64,000 nucleotides of DNA from Pseudanabaena sp. Chao 1811 (GTDB taxonomy: Bacteria; Cyanobacteriota; Cyanobacteriia; Pseudanabaenales; Pseudanabaenaceae): the NCBI RefSeq assembly GCF_027942295.1, contig NZ_CP101416.1, forward strand, positions 2,272,001-2,336,000, in the 5' to 3' direction. The position numbers and the translations under genes are program-made. The first letter of the stretch is position 1; each line of letters begins with the position of its first letter. The notes under the pieces were generated by a model. That model ran no database searches. It was not told the DNA's origin and saw nothing but the letters and a program-made list of their open reading frames with translations. Positions 1-9,080 of the stretch are shown piece after piece.

Positions 1-355
1 CAAATTCGCGATCGAATAACATTGGCAATCCCGAATTCAGAGCGCTACTAAAGGCTGTAAAAACAATTATTCCCGCCGCTAAAAACTGTACATAGGTCTG
101 ACCATCACCCACTAAACCTTTAGGCAAACCACTAAACAATGCTCCAAACAGCAGCAACCACATTAAAGGTTGTAATACCCCTGCAATTAGTGTTGTCGGA
201 CGACGACGCAATTGGATAAATAGACGCTTGGTTAAGGCTGATACTTCTTGCCGAAAATCTGCCGACCATACAGTGGGTTGAGGGCTTTCGGGCGTAGCGA
301 ATTGCTGGATTTGTGTTTCTTGGGTTGATAAAGGTGGAAGGGAGGTTTGAGTCAT
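1..355 (-). CDS. ABC-2 type transporter permease, N-terminal part (runs off the window)
   Basis: On the minus strand an open frame begins MTQTSLPPLSTQETQIQQF and continues to the left edge without a stop. After about 40 polar residues comes a cytoplasmic segment (ALTKRLFIQLRRRPTTLIAG), then a hydrophobic stretch (LQPLMWLLLFGALFSG) and a second one (FLAAGIIVFTAFSSAL). This matches the start of cyanobacterial ABC-2 permeases of the drug/lipid export type, which work with a separate ATPase. The ATPase is not in the window. An in-frame ATG lies 13 codons upstream at 394; 355 is preferred because relatives begin with a short polar tail, but no Shine-Dalgarno sequence decides it. The gene is not related by context to the Wzm permease at 45.7 kb. 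Confidence 0.75.
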   Translation of the reverse strand, partial: MTQTSLPPLSTQETQIQQFATPESPQPTVWSADFRQEVSALTKRLFIQLRRRPTTLIAGVLQPLMWLLLFGALFSGLPKGLVGDGQTYVQFLAAGIIVFTAFSSALNSGLPMLFDREF

Positions 356-822
356 ATCGTTAATCTGCACAAATTTAGCCACATCATCCATCATAACGTT
401 TTGTCAGGGAATCACTTCGCGATCTCAGCTAACTCACAATTACAGCGCTTTGCGCTGACTTGAAGCCTAGAGGAATTTTTGAAAGCGCAGCTTTGCCACG
501 TTTTCAAAAATTTCTTTGTGCTAACTAATTTAAGCCTCAACAGGCTGTAACTAAGGATTCTCCGCTTGAGATTTTTTGTGGTGCGGCAAAGCTACACTAC
601 AAAAAATTGGTTCTTTAAGTAGGTGGACGCAATTAAATATAAAATCCCAAAACCTGTGGTGCACGCTGCGCGTGCGCCACAGGTTTTAGCTCTGATTTTT
701 AATTATGCCTAGCTACTTACATCCAGACAAAGAAATATTAGGTAAAAGTACTTGGTTGCGCTAATCTAGGTTTAGTTTTGTAAAGTCACTAATCCGTCAC
801 TTTTTCCTAAGCACATTTTCTG
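356..822. other. Gene-free interval with several hairpins and one MITE-like element
   Basis: No coding frame is supported. Visible structures are a short hairpin AGCGC-TTT-GCGCT (444-456), an imperfect inverted repeat around AATTTTTGAAA / TTTCAAAAATT (473-513), a 12-bp stem TTTTTTGTGGTG / CACTACAAAAAA (572-583 and 595-606, one G-T pair), and the element annotated separately at 616-719. The promoters of the two divergent genes (355 and 823) must lie here, but I see no convincing -35/-10 pair. Confidence 0.6.
616..719. mobile_element. MITE-like element with terminal inverted repeats
   Basis: The ends are imperfect inverted repeats: TAAGTAGGTGGACGCAATTA on the left and, reverse-complemented, TAAGTAGCTAGGCATAATTA on the right (about 17 of 22 positions agree). 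The middle holds a strong hairpin, AAAACCTGTGGTGCAC (649-664) against GTGCGCCACAGGTTTT (671-686). The 104-bp size, palindromic build and absence of coding capacity fit a miniature inverted-repeat element. I could not make out a clear target-site duplication. Confidence 0.55.
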
Positions 823-1527
823 ATGACAGCCTTAAACCTTTTGCAAGCTCCGAATACTCCTTCTCGCGCTCAGCAACCTCTGAGGATTACAGCTTTTGGC
901 GATAGCATTATCTATGGCTATGGCGATCCTGTTAATGGTGGCTGGGTAGAGCAACTGCGGCGGCAATGGATGGGGACAGCCGCAGGTCATGTTCTCTACA
1001 ACTTAGGAGTCAGAGGTGATACGGCTGCCCATGTCAATCAACGCTTAGAGCGCGAATTTTTACTGCGGGGTGAACTTCGCAATAAGCTTCCTGATTTGAT
1101 GATTTTGTCTGTTGGGGTGAATGATTCCGCAAGAGTTGCCAAGCGCGAAGGCAGAAGCATTACCGATTACGATCGCTTTACTTTAGAGATGGTTAACTTG
1201 CTCGACAAAGCACAGAGTCTCTGTCCCGTGATCTTTGTGGGCATGGTTCCCGTTGACGAATCAAAAATGCCTTTTCTCGATTGCTTACATTTCAATCACG
1301 AAGATCAATTCCGCTATAAGGAATTCACAAAATCCGCTTGTCAAATGCGAGATATTCCCTACTTAGATATCTTCGATCTATGGCAAGAACGGGGACAAAC
1401 TTGGATGGGCGATCGCATCTGTCAGGATGGTTTACACCCAAATACTAATGGTTATCTGGCGTTGTTGGAGGATATTCGTAACTGGCAGCCATTAATGCAG
1501 TTGGAACAACTGGGATCTGTAGCCTAA
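823..1527 (+). CDS. SGNH/GDSL-family hydrolase
   Basis: A 234-residue esterase/lipase-like protein of the SGNH superfamily. The order of blocks is typical. Block I is FGDSIIYGYGD with the nucleophile Ser28, block II contains the Gly in LGVRGDT, block III is SVGVND with the oxyanion Asn, and block V is DGLHPN with Asp202 and His205 completing the triad. No signal peptide or membrane segment is evident, so it is probably cytoplasmic, like TesA-type lysophospholipase/thioesterases or small acyl esterases. The substrate cannot be read from the sequence. It is a single gene; the next gene starts 130 bp downstream behind its own promoter-like region. Confidence 0.85.
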   Translation: MTALNLLQAPNTPSRAQQPLRITAFGDSIIYGYGDPVNGGWVEQLRRQWMGTAAGHVLYNLGVRGDTAAHVNQRLEREFLLRGELRNKLPDLMILSVGVNDSARVAKREGRSITDYDRFTLEMVNLLDKAQSLCPVIFVGMVPVDESKMPFLDCLHFNHEDQFRYKEFTKSACQMRDIPYLDIFDLWQERGQTWMGDRICQDGLHPNTNGYLALLEDIRNWQPLMQLEQLGSVA

Positions 1528-1657
1528 GTTGATGTCGAGATACTTACTCAAGCATCAGGCGATCTCCTACTTCCCAATCAATGCTGGGTCTAGGACAGAA
1601 TTTATTTTGTTATACTTACAACAATAATTGTGAATAAATAGGGAGGCAGGGATTAAC

Positions 1658-1966
1658 ATGCTAGATTTCCAGCTATCTGTACAACCACAAACAGAACGAA
1701 GACTAAAAAAAATCCTTAGCCAAGTTCAAAATACAGAAGCATTTGCTCTAAATATTATTGCTTACCAAGTTTCTGAACTCCAAAAGGGAATTCTAAATCT
1801 GCGTCTGGAATTAGATGATTTTGAGAGAAAATATAATATGACATCTGCCGAGTTTCATCAAAGCTTTTCGGATGGGCGTTTAGAAGATGAAGCGGATTTT
1901 ATGATATGGGCGGGACTGTATGAAATGCTTTGTCAAAATCAGGTACAGCTTAGCGAACTACGATGA
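1658..1966 (+). CDS. Putative antitoxin partner of a TumE-family toxin
   Basis: A small acidic protein of 102 residues with no transmembrane segment. It is predicted to be mostly helical. The C-terminal pattern KYNMTSAEFHQSFSDGRLEDEADFMIWAGLYEM resembles the tail of short antitoxins that sit in front of nuclease-like toxins. A Shine-Dalgarno-like GGGAGG lies at 1641-1646 and an AT-rich TATACT -10-like box near 1612. The stop overlaps the next start by 4 bp (ATGA), so the two genes are translationally coupled. The function is inferred mainly from this arrangement; no helix-turn-helix could be confirmed. Confidence 0.55.
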   Translation: MLDFQLSVQPQTERRLKKILSQVQNTEAFALNIIAYQVSELQKGILNLRLELDDFERKYNMTSAEFHQSFSDGRLEDEADFMIWAGLYEMLCQNQVQLSELR

Positions 1967-2334
1967 TTGAAGATTATTTTGTGCAGCTTGAAGAGATTAT
2001 CAAAGAGTTTCCCAATATACGCTTTGTCTCAATAACCAAAAAAATTTACAACATTTCGCAGGGGTATATTAGTGGTTCAATTATTTTTGAGAATAATTAT
2101 CGCTTAGACTTTGTGGAAGTCAAGAATATTGAAGTTCTGAATAAAATAAAATATCGATATCATTACATGAATGATGAGCAGGTAATGATTTTTCGCTATG
2201 ATAATGCTCCTCATCATGCAAATATTCCTACTTTTCCACATCACAAGCATGATGGAGATAATATTAGAGAAAGTGCTGAACTAAGTTTAGATCAAGTGCT
2301 TTTAGAAATATCTCGTCATCAGAGACAGCTATGA
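1963..2334 (+). CDS. TumE/DUF6516-like toxin
   Basis: A 123-residue protein. The pattern is an N-terminal helix, then SGSIIFENNYRLDFVEV, KIKYRYHYMNDEQVMIFRYDNAPHH and a histidine-rich FPHHKHDG segment. This matches the TumE (formerly DUF6516) toxin family as I know it, whose members often end in a H-x-H-K-H-x-G motif followed by a short acidic helix. Start and preceding stop overlap (ATGA). The length is close to the family norm and the frame is intact. The family assignment is by pattern only; the molecular target is not known from the sequence. Confidence 0.6.
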   Translation: MIEDYFVQLEEIIKEFPNIRFVSITKKIYNISQGYISGSIIFENNYRLDFVEVKNIEVLNKIKYRYHYMNDEQVMIFRYDNAPHHANIPTFPHHKHDGDNIRESAELSLDQVLLEISRHQRQL

Positions 2335-2374
2335 ATATACATATCGCCCAGAAATGTAATGTAAGTAGCGAAGA

Positions 2375-2441
2375 GGGTAGAGCATTTGCAAATAGAGATT
2401 TTGGTGGGAAATTGAGGAATAGTAGTGCAAATGCTCAACCC
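2375..2441. repeat. Inverted repeat, probable degenerate MITE
   Basis: GGGTAGAGCATTTGCA (2375-2390) faces TGCAAATGCTCAACCC (2426-2441) as a 16-bp inverted repeat with one mismatch, separated by 35 bp. The right end runs on into CCTACG, giving the GTAGGGG...GCATTTG look of short palindromic repeats seen in several cyanobacteria. It lies in the 180-bp gap between the TumE-like gene and the Uma2 gene. Confidence 0.45.
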
Positions 2442-2510
2442 CTACGTTAATTTTTGGCATATAGATTTGATCGATTAAAATGGGGGGTAATCTCTTACTA
2501 CCCTAACAAT

Positions 2511-3104
2511 ATGATTGCAGCTAGAGACAACTTCCCTCAACTCACTCCTCAAGAATACTTTGCTTGGGAAGAAAAGCAACTACATAAGCATGAGTATATC
2601 GAAGGTGAAATCTATGCTATGAGTGGCGGTAGTGTTAATCATGGACGTATTGCTATTAGATTTACTAGCTTATTTGAGTCTCATCTAGAAGGGAGTAGCT
2701 GTATTGTCGGTAACTCTGATATCAAGGTGAAAATAGCTAAATCCGAAAAATATACTTATCCTGATGTCAGCGTCACCTGTGATGATCGCGACAAAACTAC
2801 CACTCAATACATTACCTATCCATCTCTAATCGTTGAAGTTTTATCACCCAATACTGAATCCTATGATCGCGGTGGGAAGTTCAGACTATATCGTAACAAT
2901 CCTGTATTAATAGATTATTTACTGGTTAGTTCCACCAGCATCGAAATAGACCTCTATCACAAAAAAGATAATGGGGAATGGATAATTATTAACTATCAAG
3001 AAGGTGACATGATCGAGCTAAAGAGCATTAATCTCATCTTTGCGATCGCCCAAATTTACCGAGGACTCACCCTGACTCCAGAAGATGATTTAGCGCAGGC
3101 TTAG
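2511..3104 (+). CDS. Uma2-family (DUF820) putative restriction-like endonuclease
   Basis: A 197-residue PD-(D/E)XK-fold protein of the Uma2/DUF820 family, which is greatly expanded in cyanobacteria and of unknown role. The typical opening LTPQEYFAWEEKQLHKHEYIEGEIYAMSGG is present. The catalytic core is TYPDVSV (Asp85) followed by PSLIVEVLSP (Glu109), with NTESYDRGGKF after it. The frame opens further upstream at a TTG (2454), but the ATG at 2511 is chosen because relatives begin a few residues before the LTPEEY motif. The stop lies 12 bp from the stop of the convergent helicase gene. Confidence 0.8.
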   Translation: MIAARDNFPQLTPQEYFAWEEKQLHKHEYIEGEIYAMSGGSVNHGRIAIRFTSLFESHLEGSSCIVGNSDIKVKIAKSEKYTYPDVSVTCDDRDKTTTQYITYPSLIVEVLSPNTESYDRGGKFRLYRNNPVLIDYLLVSSTSIEIDLYHKKDNGEWIIINYQEGDMIELKSINLIFAIAQIYRGLTLTPEDDLAQA

Positions 3105-3116
3105 CCTATGCCGCAT

Positions 3117-5492
3117 CTAAATTTTCTGAATTGGTGCAATTTTAGGATCGATGATTTTTTTGCCTTGACCTGCGAAGGAAACTGCTAAATACATCTTGTC
3201 ACCAGTACCTAGCAAATTCGCGACTTGACCTTCGCCAAATTTATCATGCATCACGCGATCGCCTACTTGCCAATTAACACTAGGCTTGGGTTTGACAGCA
3301 TTAACCTTGGCAGGAGGTACGGATCTGAGGGAACCTTTGACGCTGGTAGCTTCAGCGCGTTGACTTGCCTTACTGATAAATTTATCGATGCCATGTCCCG
3401 TGAGATATTCTTTGGGAAGTTCGGCTAGGAATTGAGAAGGGATGGCATATTCACGATTGCCATAGAGACGACGGGCTTGAGCATGGCTCAGGAAGAGTTT
3501 CTCTTGGGCGCGAGTGATGCCCACATACATGAGGCGACGCTCTTCTTCTAATGCCATTGGATCATTAATGGAACGGAAGCTAGGAAATAGTCCTTGCTCT
3601 AAACCAACGAGAAATACCACAGGAAATTCTAAACCCTTAGCGGCATGGAGCGTCATCAGCGTCACTTTCTCCGCATTCTCGCTACTGTCATCGAGGCTAG
3701 AGGCTAGGGCTGCATTGGCTAAAAAGGCATCAAGGGAAGCATCTTCATTTTCTTCAGCAAATTGCACTGCTGCATTATAAAGTTCCTGTAAGTTCGCAAG
3801 GCGATCGTTTGCCTCATCATTGCTTTGAGCCTTCAGTTCATCGACATAGCCAGATTCTTGGAGAATCCCTTGAATGATATCCGCCGCAGGAGTGACGGGT
3901 ACTTTCGCTTGCCATTTCTGCATCAGTTCCACAAAGGAGAGAACGCCACGCGCCGATCGCCCTGCGAGGGTTTTAACTGTAGTTTCATCGCTGATGATTT
4001 CCCAAATGGGGACGCTGAGTTCTTGGGCAGCCTGTTGCAGCTTATCGAGGGTTGCCTTGCCGATGCTGCGTTTAGGAACATTAATGATTCGCATCAAGCC
4101 AAGGGTATCGGAGGGATTCGATAGCAAGCGCAAATAGGAGAGAATATCTTTAATTTCTTTGCGATCGTAAAATCGTAAGCCACCTACGACTTTGTAGGGG
4201 ATGTTCCAACGCACTAGCATTTCCTCAAAGGGGCGAGATTGGGCGTTAGTACGGTAGAGGATGGCGAAATGTCCGAGATTGGCGCTTGGAGTTTTGGACT
4301 TAACCCGACGAATTTGTTCAATTACAAATTGGGCTTCATCCACTTCATCATCGGCGCGATATAGCTCGATCAGGTCGCCATCGGGACGGGTTGCTTTGAG
4401 AACCTTATCAATGCGTTGGGAATTGTTGTCAATCAGTTGATTGGCAATTTCGAGAATATTCGCCACAGAACGATAGTTCTCTTCGAGCTTGATCATCGTT
4501 TTAGTATGGGCATCGGGCAAGCGATCGCCAAAAGCCTCTTGAAATTCCATCAAGATTGTGAAGTCGGCTGAACGGAAGCTATAAATCGATTGATCCGCGT
4601 CACCAACGACAAAAATGGAACGATTCTCCCAAGTGGGTTGATCGTCATTGGTGGATAGTAAGCGAATTAAATCGTATTGGGTGCGATTGGTATCTTGGTA
4701 TTCATCAACGAGAATATGTGTAAAGCGATTGTGCCAATATTTAAGAACTTCAGAATTTTGCTGAAACAGTCGCACTGGCAAAAAGATTAAATCATCAAAA
4801 TCGAGGGCATTATTGGTGGCGAGCTGATTTTGATAGAGATTGTAAACTTGCGCGATCGCCCGTTTGCGATAGGGAGAATCATCGCTTTGTTTCTCGTATT
4901 CTTCAGGAGTCCAGCCTTTGTTTTTAGCATTACCGATCGCAAAGCGTACCGACTTTGGCTCAAATTTCTTTTCATCGAGATTTAGTTGATTCACCACAAT
5001 ATCTTTGACTAAAGATTGCGCGTCCGAATCATCAAAAATCGAGAAATTCTTTGCCCAACTTCTACCATTACTATCTTTGTATTTATCAATATCTAGCCGT
5101 AAAATTCGACAGCACATACTATGGAAAGTCCCCATCCAGAGACCATCTTCAGCAAAACTATTGATATAGCGCTTATAAACTTTCTTCCGTAGTTTCTCCT
5201 GTTCCCATTCATTAATTTCGCTGAGAGCCTTCCCTAATTCTCTTTGAGCAATTTCTTGGACTAACAAAGATTGAATGCGTTCATTCATTTCTTTGCCCGC
5301 TTTATTGGTAAAGGTCACTGCAAGGATTTGCTCAGGTGCAACACCATGATTGAGCATTAAGTTGGCAATACGATAGGTCAATGTTCTTGTTTTCCCTGAC
5401 CCCGCACCTGCAACTACTAGCATTGGCCCGTGAAGATGGCTGGCTGCTTTTTGTTGAGCAGGGTTGAGATGATGCAAAAAATTGGAACTCAT
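3117..5492 (-). CDS. pcrA: PcrA/UvrD-type superfamily 1 DNA helicase
   Basis: A 791-residue ATP-dependent 3'-5' DNA helicase for nucleotide-excision and mismatch repair and for clearing recombination intermediates. Walker A GAGSGKT is at residues 29-35 and motif Ia in AVTFTNKAGKEM. The Walker B/motif II is ILVDEYQDTN, motif III VVGDADQSIYSFR, motif IV ENYRS. The C-terminal motifs are VTLMTLHAAKGLEFPVVF and RRLMYVGITRAQEKL. The last 50 residues (WQVGDRVMHDKFGEGQVANL) form the Tudor-like tail of PcrA that contacts RNA polymerase. Length is normal for cyanobacterial PcrA. It stands alone and is convergent with the Uma2 gene. Confidence 0.95.
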   Translation of the reverse strand: MSSNFLHHLNPAQQKAASHLHGPMLVVAGAGSGKTRTLTYRIANLMLNHGVAPEQILAVTFTNKAGKEMNERIQSLLVQEIAQRELGKALSEINEWEQEKLRKKVYKRYINSFAEDGLWMGTFHSMCCRILRLDIDKYKDSNGRSWAKNFSIFDDSDAQSLVKDIVVNQLNLDEKKFEPKSVRFAIGNAKNKGWTPEEYEKQSDDSPYRKRAIAQVYNLYQNQLATNNALDFDDLIFLPVRLFQQNSEVLKYWHNRFTHILVDEYQDTNRTQYDLIRLLSTNDDQPTWENRSIFVVGDADQSIYSFRSADFTILMEFQEAFGDRLPDAHTKTMIKLEENYRSVANILEIANQLIDNNSQRIDKVLKATRPDGDLIELYRADDEVDEAQFVIEQIRRVKSKTPSANLGHFAILYRTNAQSRPFEEMLVRWNIPYKVVGGLRFYDRKEIKDILSYLRLLSNPSDTLGLMRIINVPKRSIGKATLDKLQQAAQELSVPIWEIISDETTVKTLAGRSARGVLSFVELMQKWQAKVPVTPAADIIQGILQESGYVDELKAQSNDEANDRLANLQELYNAAVQFAEENEDASLDAFLANAALASSLDDSSENAEKVTLMTLHAAKGLEFPVVFLVGLEQGLFPSFRSINDPMALEEERRLMYVGITRAQEKLFLSHAQARRLYGNREYAIPSQFLAELPKEYLTGHGIDKFISKASQRAEATSVKGSLRSVPPAKVNAVKPKPSVNWQVGDRVMHDKFGEGQVANLLGTGDKMYLAVSFAGQGKKIIDPKIAPIQKI

Positions 5493-5564
5493 GGGTGCAG
5501 GAGGGGAAAACTTAGGTAGACTCTAATACAGTATGCCAAAAATGTTTACTCATACGTTTGCACA

Positions 5565-7028
5565 GTGGATATTTACTGCACGCGCCCCAATTGTACTAAG
5601 CCTTTAAATTCCTTTGCTGACCTTGATAGTGGCAATACTCTCAAAACAATTACCCAAAAGTTTTGTACGAGTTGTGGGATGCCCCTATTGCTGGGTGGGC
5701 GCTATATCGTCGAGAGTCCGATCGCCAGAGGTGGTTTCGGTGCGACCTTTTTAGCCCGCGATCGCTATACGCCTGCGATGAAGCGCTGTGTGGTGAAGCT
5801 ATTACAGCCCATTGGTTTCACCAGCGCTCAGATGGTGGTTGCTAAGCAAATGTTTGAACGTGAGGCAACGGTTTTAGAAGATTTGGGGACACATCCGCAA
5901 ATCCCTGATCTGCTTGCCTATTTTGAGGTGCAGTCGGGACAGGATGAATTTTTTTATTTAGTCCAAGAATTTGTCGATGGCTTTACCCTAGAGCAAATTG
6001 TCGAGCAGCATGGGGCGATCGCTGAGGCAGATGTTTTAGAAATTATGCACAGCCTTTTGCCTGTCTTGACATTTATTCATGACAAAGGCTCGATCCATCG
6101 TGATATCAAACCTGCCAATATCATGGTGCGTAAGTCCGATCAGTCCTACTTTCTCTTGGATTTTGGTGCGGTGAAGCAAGTGGCAGGAGTAGCCCAAGGT
6201 CAAAAATCTACGGGCATCTTTACCCCCGGCTATGGCGCACCTGAGCAGATGCGCGGCGATACTGTATTTCCCTCAACGGATCTCTATGCCTTTGCCGTGA
6301 CCTGTCTCTTTTTATTAACGGGTAAGGAGCCAGACGAATTATTCGATGTGAGTTACAACAAATGGCAGTGGGATCGCTTTGTTAAGCTTAGTCCTAATTT
6401 TAATAATGTGTTACATAAAATGTTGGAGTCGGCTCCCAGCGATCGCTTTACTTCAGCAGCAGATGTTCTCCAAGCCCTGAGTTCTCAAGCATCAGTACCA
6501 TCAGTACCAATGGTGCAACCATCCGTACAAACCCCTGTAAAGCCAGCGCATCAGACCAGTATCCAAGTCCCTGTTCCTGCCCCTCTGCCCAATTCTGCCC
6601 CCGCAGTCCCCAAACCTGCTGCCTCGCGATCGCAAAAAACGCCTTGGTTACTATCAGCATCGATTCCTACTCAATTTATTGGCGCTTTTTTGTTAGGGGT
6701 AGAGGCGATGTTGCTATGGCAAGTAAGTACGACAGTTGGCATAGCTGTGATCGGGACTCCAGCTAATTTAATTGCTTTTGCAGCCGTATTGCTAGGCATC
6801 ATTCTACTGAGAATTAGTTCTATTCTCGACAATAAAGATTTATTTGTATTCGTCAATTTGCTAAGTTTCGCCGCAGTATGGGGAGGTCAAATATTTGCCA
6901 AAGTTCAGTTTCAGAACTTCCCAAATTGGAGCGAAATTGCTCAATATTGTGGAATTGCAGGATTTAGTGCGATTGCCCTGATGGCAGCCTTTCGCCTCAT
7001 CTTCCAATTACTCTATTCATTTCTATAA
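5565..7028 (+). CDS. Four-cysteine, membrane-anchored serine/threonine protein kinase
   Basis: A 487-residue Hanks-type kinase. Cys5, Cys10, Cys34 and Cys37 form the N-terminal zinc-ribbon-like motif typical of one cyanobacterial kinase class. The kinase core follows: glycine loop ARGGFGATF (54-62), ATP-binding Lys78 (VVK), catalytic loop HRDIKPAN (178-185), DFG at 199-201 and GYGAPEQ as the APE motif. A Pro-rich linker (about 315-355) leads to roughly four C-terminal hydrophobic helices. The start is a GTG; an upstream ATG is out of frame. No substrate or signal can be deduced. It is divergent from pcrA, whose start is 72 bp away. Confidence 0.9.
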   Translation: MDIYCTRPNCTKPLNSFADLDSGNTLKTITQKFCTSCGMPLLLGGRYIVESPIARGGFGATFLARDRYTPAMKRCVVKLLQPIGFTSAQMVVAKQMFEREATVLEDLGTHPQIPDLLAYFEVQSGQDEFFYLVQEFVDGFTLEQIVEQHGAIAEADVLEIMHSLLPVLTFIHDKGSIHRDIKPANIMVRKSDQSYFLLDFGAVKQVAGVAQGQKSTGIFTPGYGAPEQMRGDTVFPSTDLYAFAVTCLFLLTGKEPDELFDVSYNKWQWDRFVKLSPNFNNVLHKMLESAPSDRFTSAADVLQALSSQASVPSVPMVQPSVQTPVKPAHQTSIQVPVPAPLPNSAPAVPKPAASRSQKTPWLLSASIPTQFIGAFLLGVEAMLLWQVSTTVGIAVIGTPANLIAFAAVLLGIILLRISSILDNKDLFVFVNLLSFAAVWGGQIFAKVQFQNFPNWSEIAQYCGIAGFSAIALMAAFRLIFQLLYSFL

Positions 7029-7030
7029 TT

Positions 7031-7059
7031 CCAAAAGGCTCGCATAGCGAGCCTTTTGG
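7031..7059. terminator. Bidirectional hairpin between convergent genes
   Basis: CCAAAAGGCTCGC (7031-7043) pairs perfectly with GCGAGCCTTTTGG (7047-7059) around a 3-nt ATA loop. It fills the space between the kinase stop (7028) and the aldolase stop (7061), so it probably ends transcription from both sides. It lacks a classic U-tract beyond the stem's own A/T bases. Confidence 0.7.
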
Positions 7060-7060
7060 A

Positions 7061-9034
7061 TTAAATGACTCGATCATTACCGCCATCAATGGGAACTTGA
7101 GCCGCAGTCGTACAGGCAAATAACGCTCCACACATCTCCGCCGCAAGTTCAGCAACATGGTGACTCGTCACTTCTACTTTAAGCAGATTATTGGTTTTAT
7201 ATTCCTCAATCGTTAATCCGTAATGCTTGGCGCGAGAAGTTAATACTTCCTCTGTCCAGATGCCCGTATCAAAGACAGCATTAGGATGCAGGGTATTAAT
7301 GCGAATGCGATCGCTACTCCACTCAAGAGCCGCTACTCGCATTAATTGGGTGAGCGCCGCCTTAGATGCTGAATATGCTGCAGCAGCAGGCCCGGGGGCA
7401 GGGACATTTTTCGAGCCGATCGCTACAACTCGACCACCGTTAGGCGCAAGTTTCAGCAATGGATAAGCTTCACGCATGAGGACTAGATTGGCTTCAAGAT
7501 TGATCTGCATCACCTTTTGCCATGTGGCGGTATCGAGATTTTCGATGCGACATCCTGATGGGAAAATCCCTGCATTGAGAATGAGGATATCTAGACCACC
7601 AAAGGCTTTAACGGCTTGATCGAGCGAATTCGCGATCGCACTTTCATCACTGACATCGCAAGTAATGCCGACAAAATCGGGGCGATCGTAAAGCTTCTCA
7701 ATGGCGGGATTAATATCTAAACCCACAACTGCCGCACCTCGCTTTAATAAGGAATCCACGCAAGCTTTACCAATGCCTGAAGCTGCACCTGTGACTAGAG
7801 CAATTTCACCAGTGAAAGCAGGAGAGGAACCACCTTTTTTCAATTTCGCCTGTTCTAATTCCCAATATTCCACCGCAAAGATATCGCTAGCGGGTAATGC
7901 TTGATAGCCGCCCAAAAGTTGCGATCGCTGAATGATTTCTATCGTGTGTTCATAGATATCCGCGACGATCTGGGCATCTTTTGCGGATTTACCAACGGTG
8001 ACTAAGCCTAACTGGCGATCGAGAATCACGCGAGGTGCAGGATCGAGAATCGTGACTGGTTGGGCTGATTTAGGCGCTTCTTCGGCAAAATAAGCGCGAT
8101 AGGATTCGGCATAGGCTTTGACATCTCTACCGACTAGGGGCAAGCGCTTCGTGCGAATCACATGATCGGGAGTCGCGCAACCCTGTTGGGAAATGATCTG
8201 CACATCTTCTCTTTGAGCAAAGGCTAAACTTTTCTCATCAGTATGGGAACTTAGAACGACGGGAAACCCTGCGACTTGAGAAACTTCAGAACGTAGCTTG
8301 GCAATCTCTAATCTCTGCTCACTTTCCCTAATCAAAGAAGCTGGTGGTGAGATCTCCCAAGCATGATGTTTTTTGAGATAAGCCTCTGCGCGATCGACTA
8401 GTGCAATCATACGTTCATAGGATTCTTGGGCGGTTTCGCCAAAGGAGAAAATACCGTGATTCATTAACACCATACCAATGGTGCGATCGCTTTTCTCCGC
8501 CGCAAATTTCTCGGCACAGACTCGCGCTAGGTCAAACCCCGGCATCACATAGGGAATGATCACCACATCATCGCCATAGATTTCTTGAATGCGTTCCCAT
8601 CCATTGGCGGTATTGGTCACGGAAATGACCGCATCAGCATGGGTATGATCAACAAATTTATAAGGTAAACTCGCATGGAGAATTGTTTCAACCGATGGCG
8701 CAGGTGCACTTGCCTTGGTCATTTGCGTCTTCAGTTCATTCACCATTTGCGAATCGGAGAGAACCTGTAACTTTGCTAATTTCAATAAATGCGCCATCCG
8801 TACAGGTGCAAAACCTGCCTCTGCGATCGTTTCTAGATCCCAACCACTTCCTTTAACATACAGAATCTCTTCTTCTTCACCAACGATATTTTTTTCGCGG
8901 ATTTTGACGGAAGTATTGCCCCCACCATGTAAAACAAGCGATGGATCGCGCCCCAACAACCTTGATGTATATACCCTTAAGCCTAAGTCGGTTTTATATT
9001 CAGCAGCTTCGCGATCGCTCCACAAACTTTTCAT
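7061..9034 (-). CDS. Bifunctional class II aldolase / short-chain dehydrogenase
   Basis: A 657-residue two-domain enzyme. The N-terminal half is a class II aldolase/adducin fold: HGGGNTSVK at 36-44, metal-binding HTHADAV and NHGIFSFG. The C-terminal 260 residues are an SDR with the NAD(P) loop VTGAASGIGKA, the LNAG motif and catalytic YSASK. The same layout occurs in the RhaEW/YuxG-type rhamnulose-1-phosphate aldolase/lactaldehyde dehydrogenase, so breakdown of a deoxysugar phosphate is a fair guess, though the substrate is not proven. The frame extends to 9100, but the ATG at 9034 has an AGGAA 8 nt upstream and gives the family's MKSLWSD-type start. Confidence 0.85.
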   Translation of the reverse strand: MKSLWSDREAAEYKTDLGLRVYTSRLLGRDPSLVLHGGGNTSVKIREKNIVGEEEEILYVKGSGWDLETIAEAGFAPVRMAHLLKLAKLQVLSDSQMVNELKTQMTKASAPAPSVETILHASLPYKFVDHTHADAVISVTNTANGWERIQEIYGDDVVIIPYVMPGFDLARVCAEKFAAEKSDRTIGMVLMNHGIFSFGETAQESYERMIALVDRAEAYLKKHHAWEISPPASLIRESEQRLEIAKLRSEVSQVAGFPVVLSSHTDEKSLAFAQREDVQIISQQGCATPDHVIRTKRLPLVGRDVKAYAESYRAYFAEEAPKSAQPVTILDPAPRVILDRQLGLVTVGKSAKDAQIVADIYEHTIEIIQRSQLLGGYQALPASDIFAVEYWELEQAKLKKGGSSPAFTGEIALVTGAASGIGKACVDSLLKRGAAVVGLDINPAIEKLYDRPDFVGITCDVSDESAIANSLDQAVKAFGGLDILILNAGIFPSGCRIENLDTATWQKVMQINLEANLVLMREAYPLLKLAPNGGRVVAIGSKNVPAPGPAAAAYSASKAALTQLMRVAALEWSSDRIRINTLHPNAVFDTGIWTEEVLTSRAKHYGLTIEEYKTNNLLKVEVTSHHVAELAAEMCGALFACTTAAQVPIDGGNDRVI

Positions 9035-9080
9035 TTTTAAAATTCCTAGATATTTTTTAAATAACGTACAAAGAAAAAAT

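Noticed and set aside
1-355. Left-edge ABC-2 permease as partner of the extra Wzt ATPase
   Set aside because: It is 43 kb away, of the drug/lipid exporter type, and has no link in gene order to the glycan locus.
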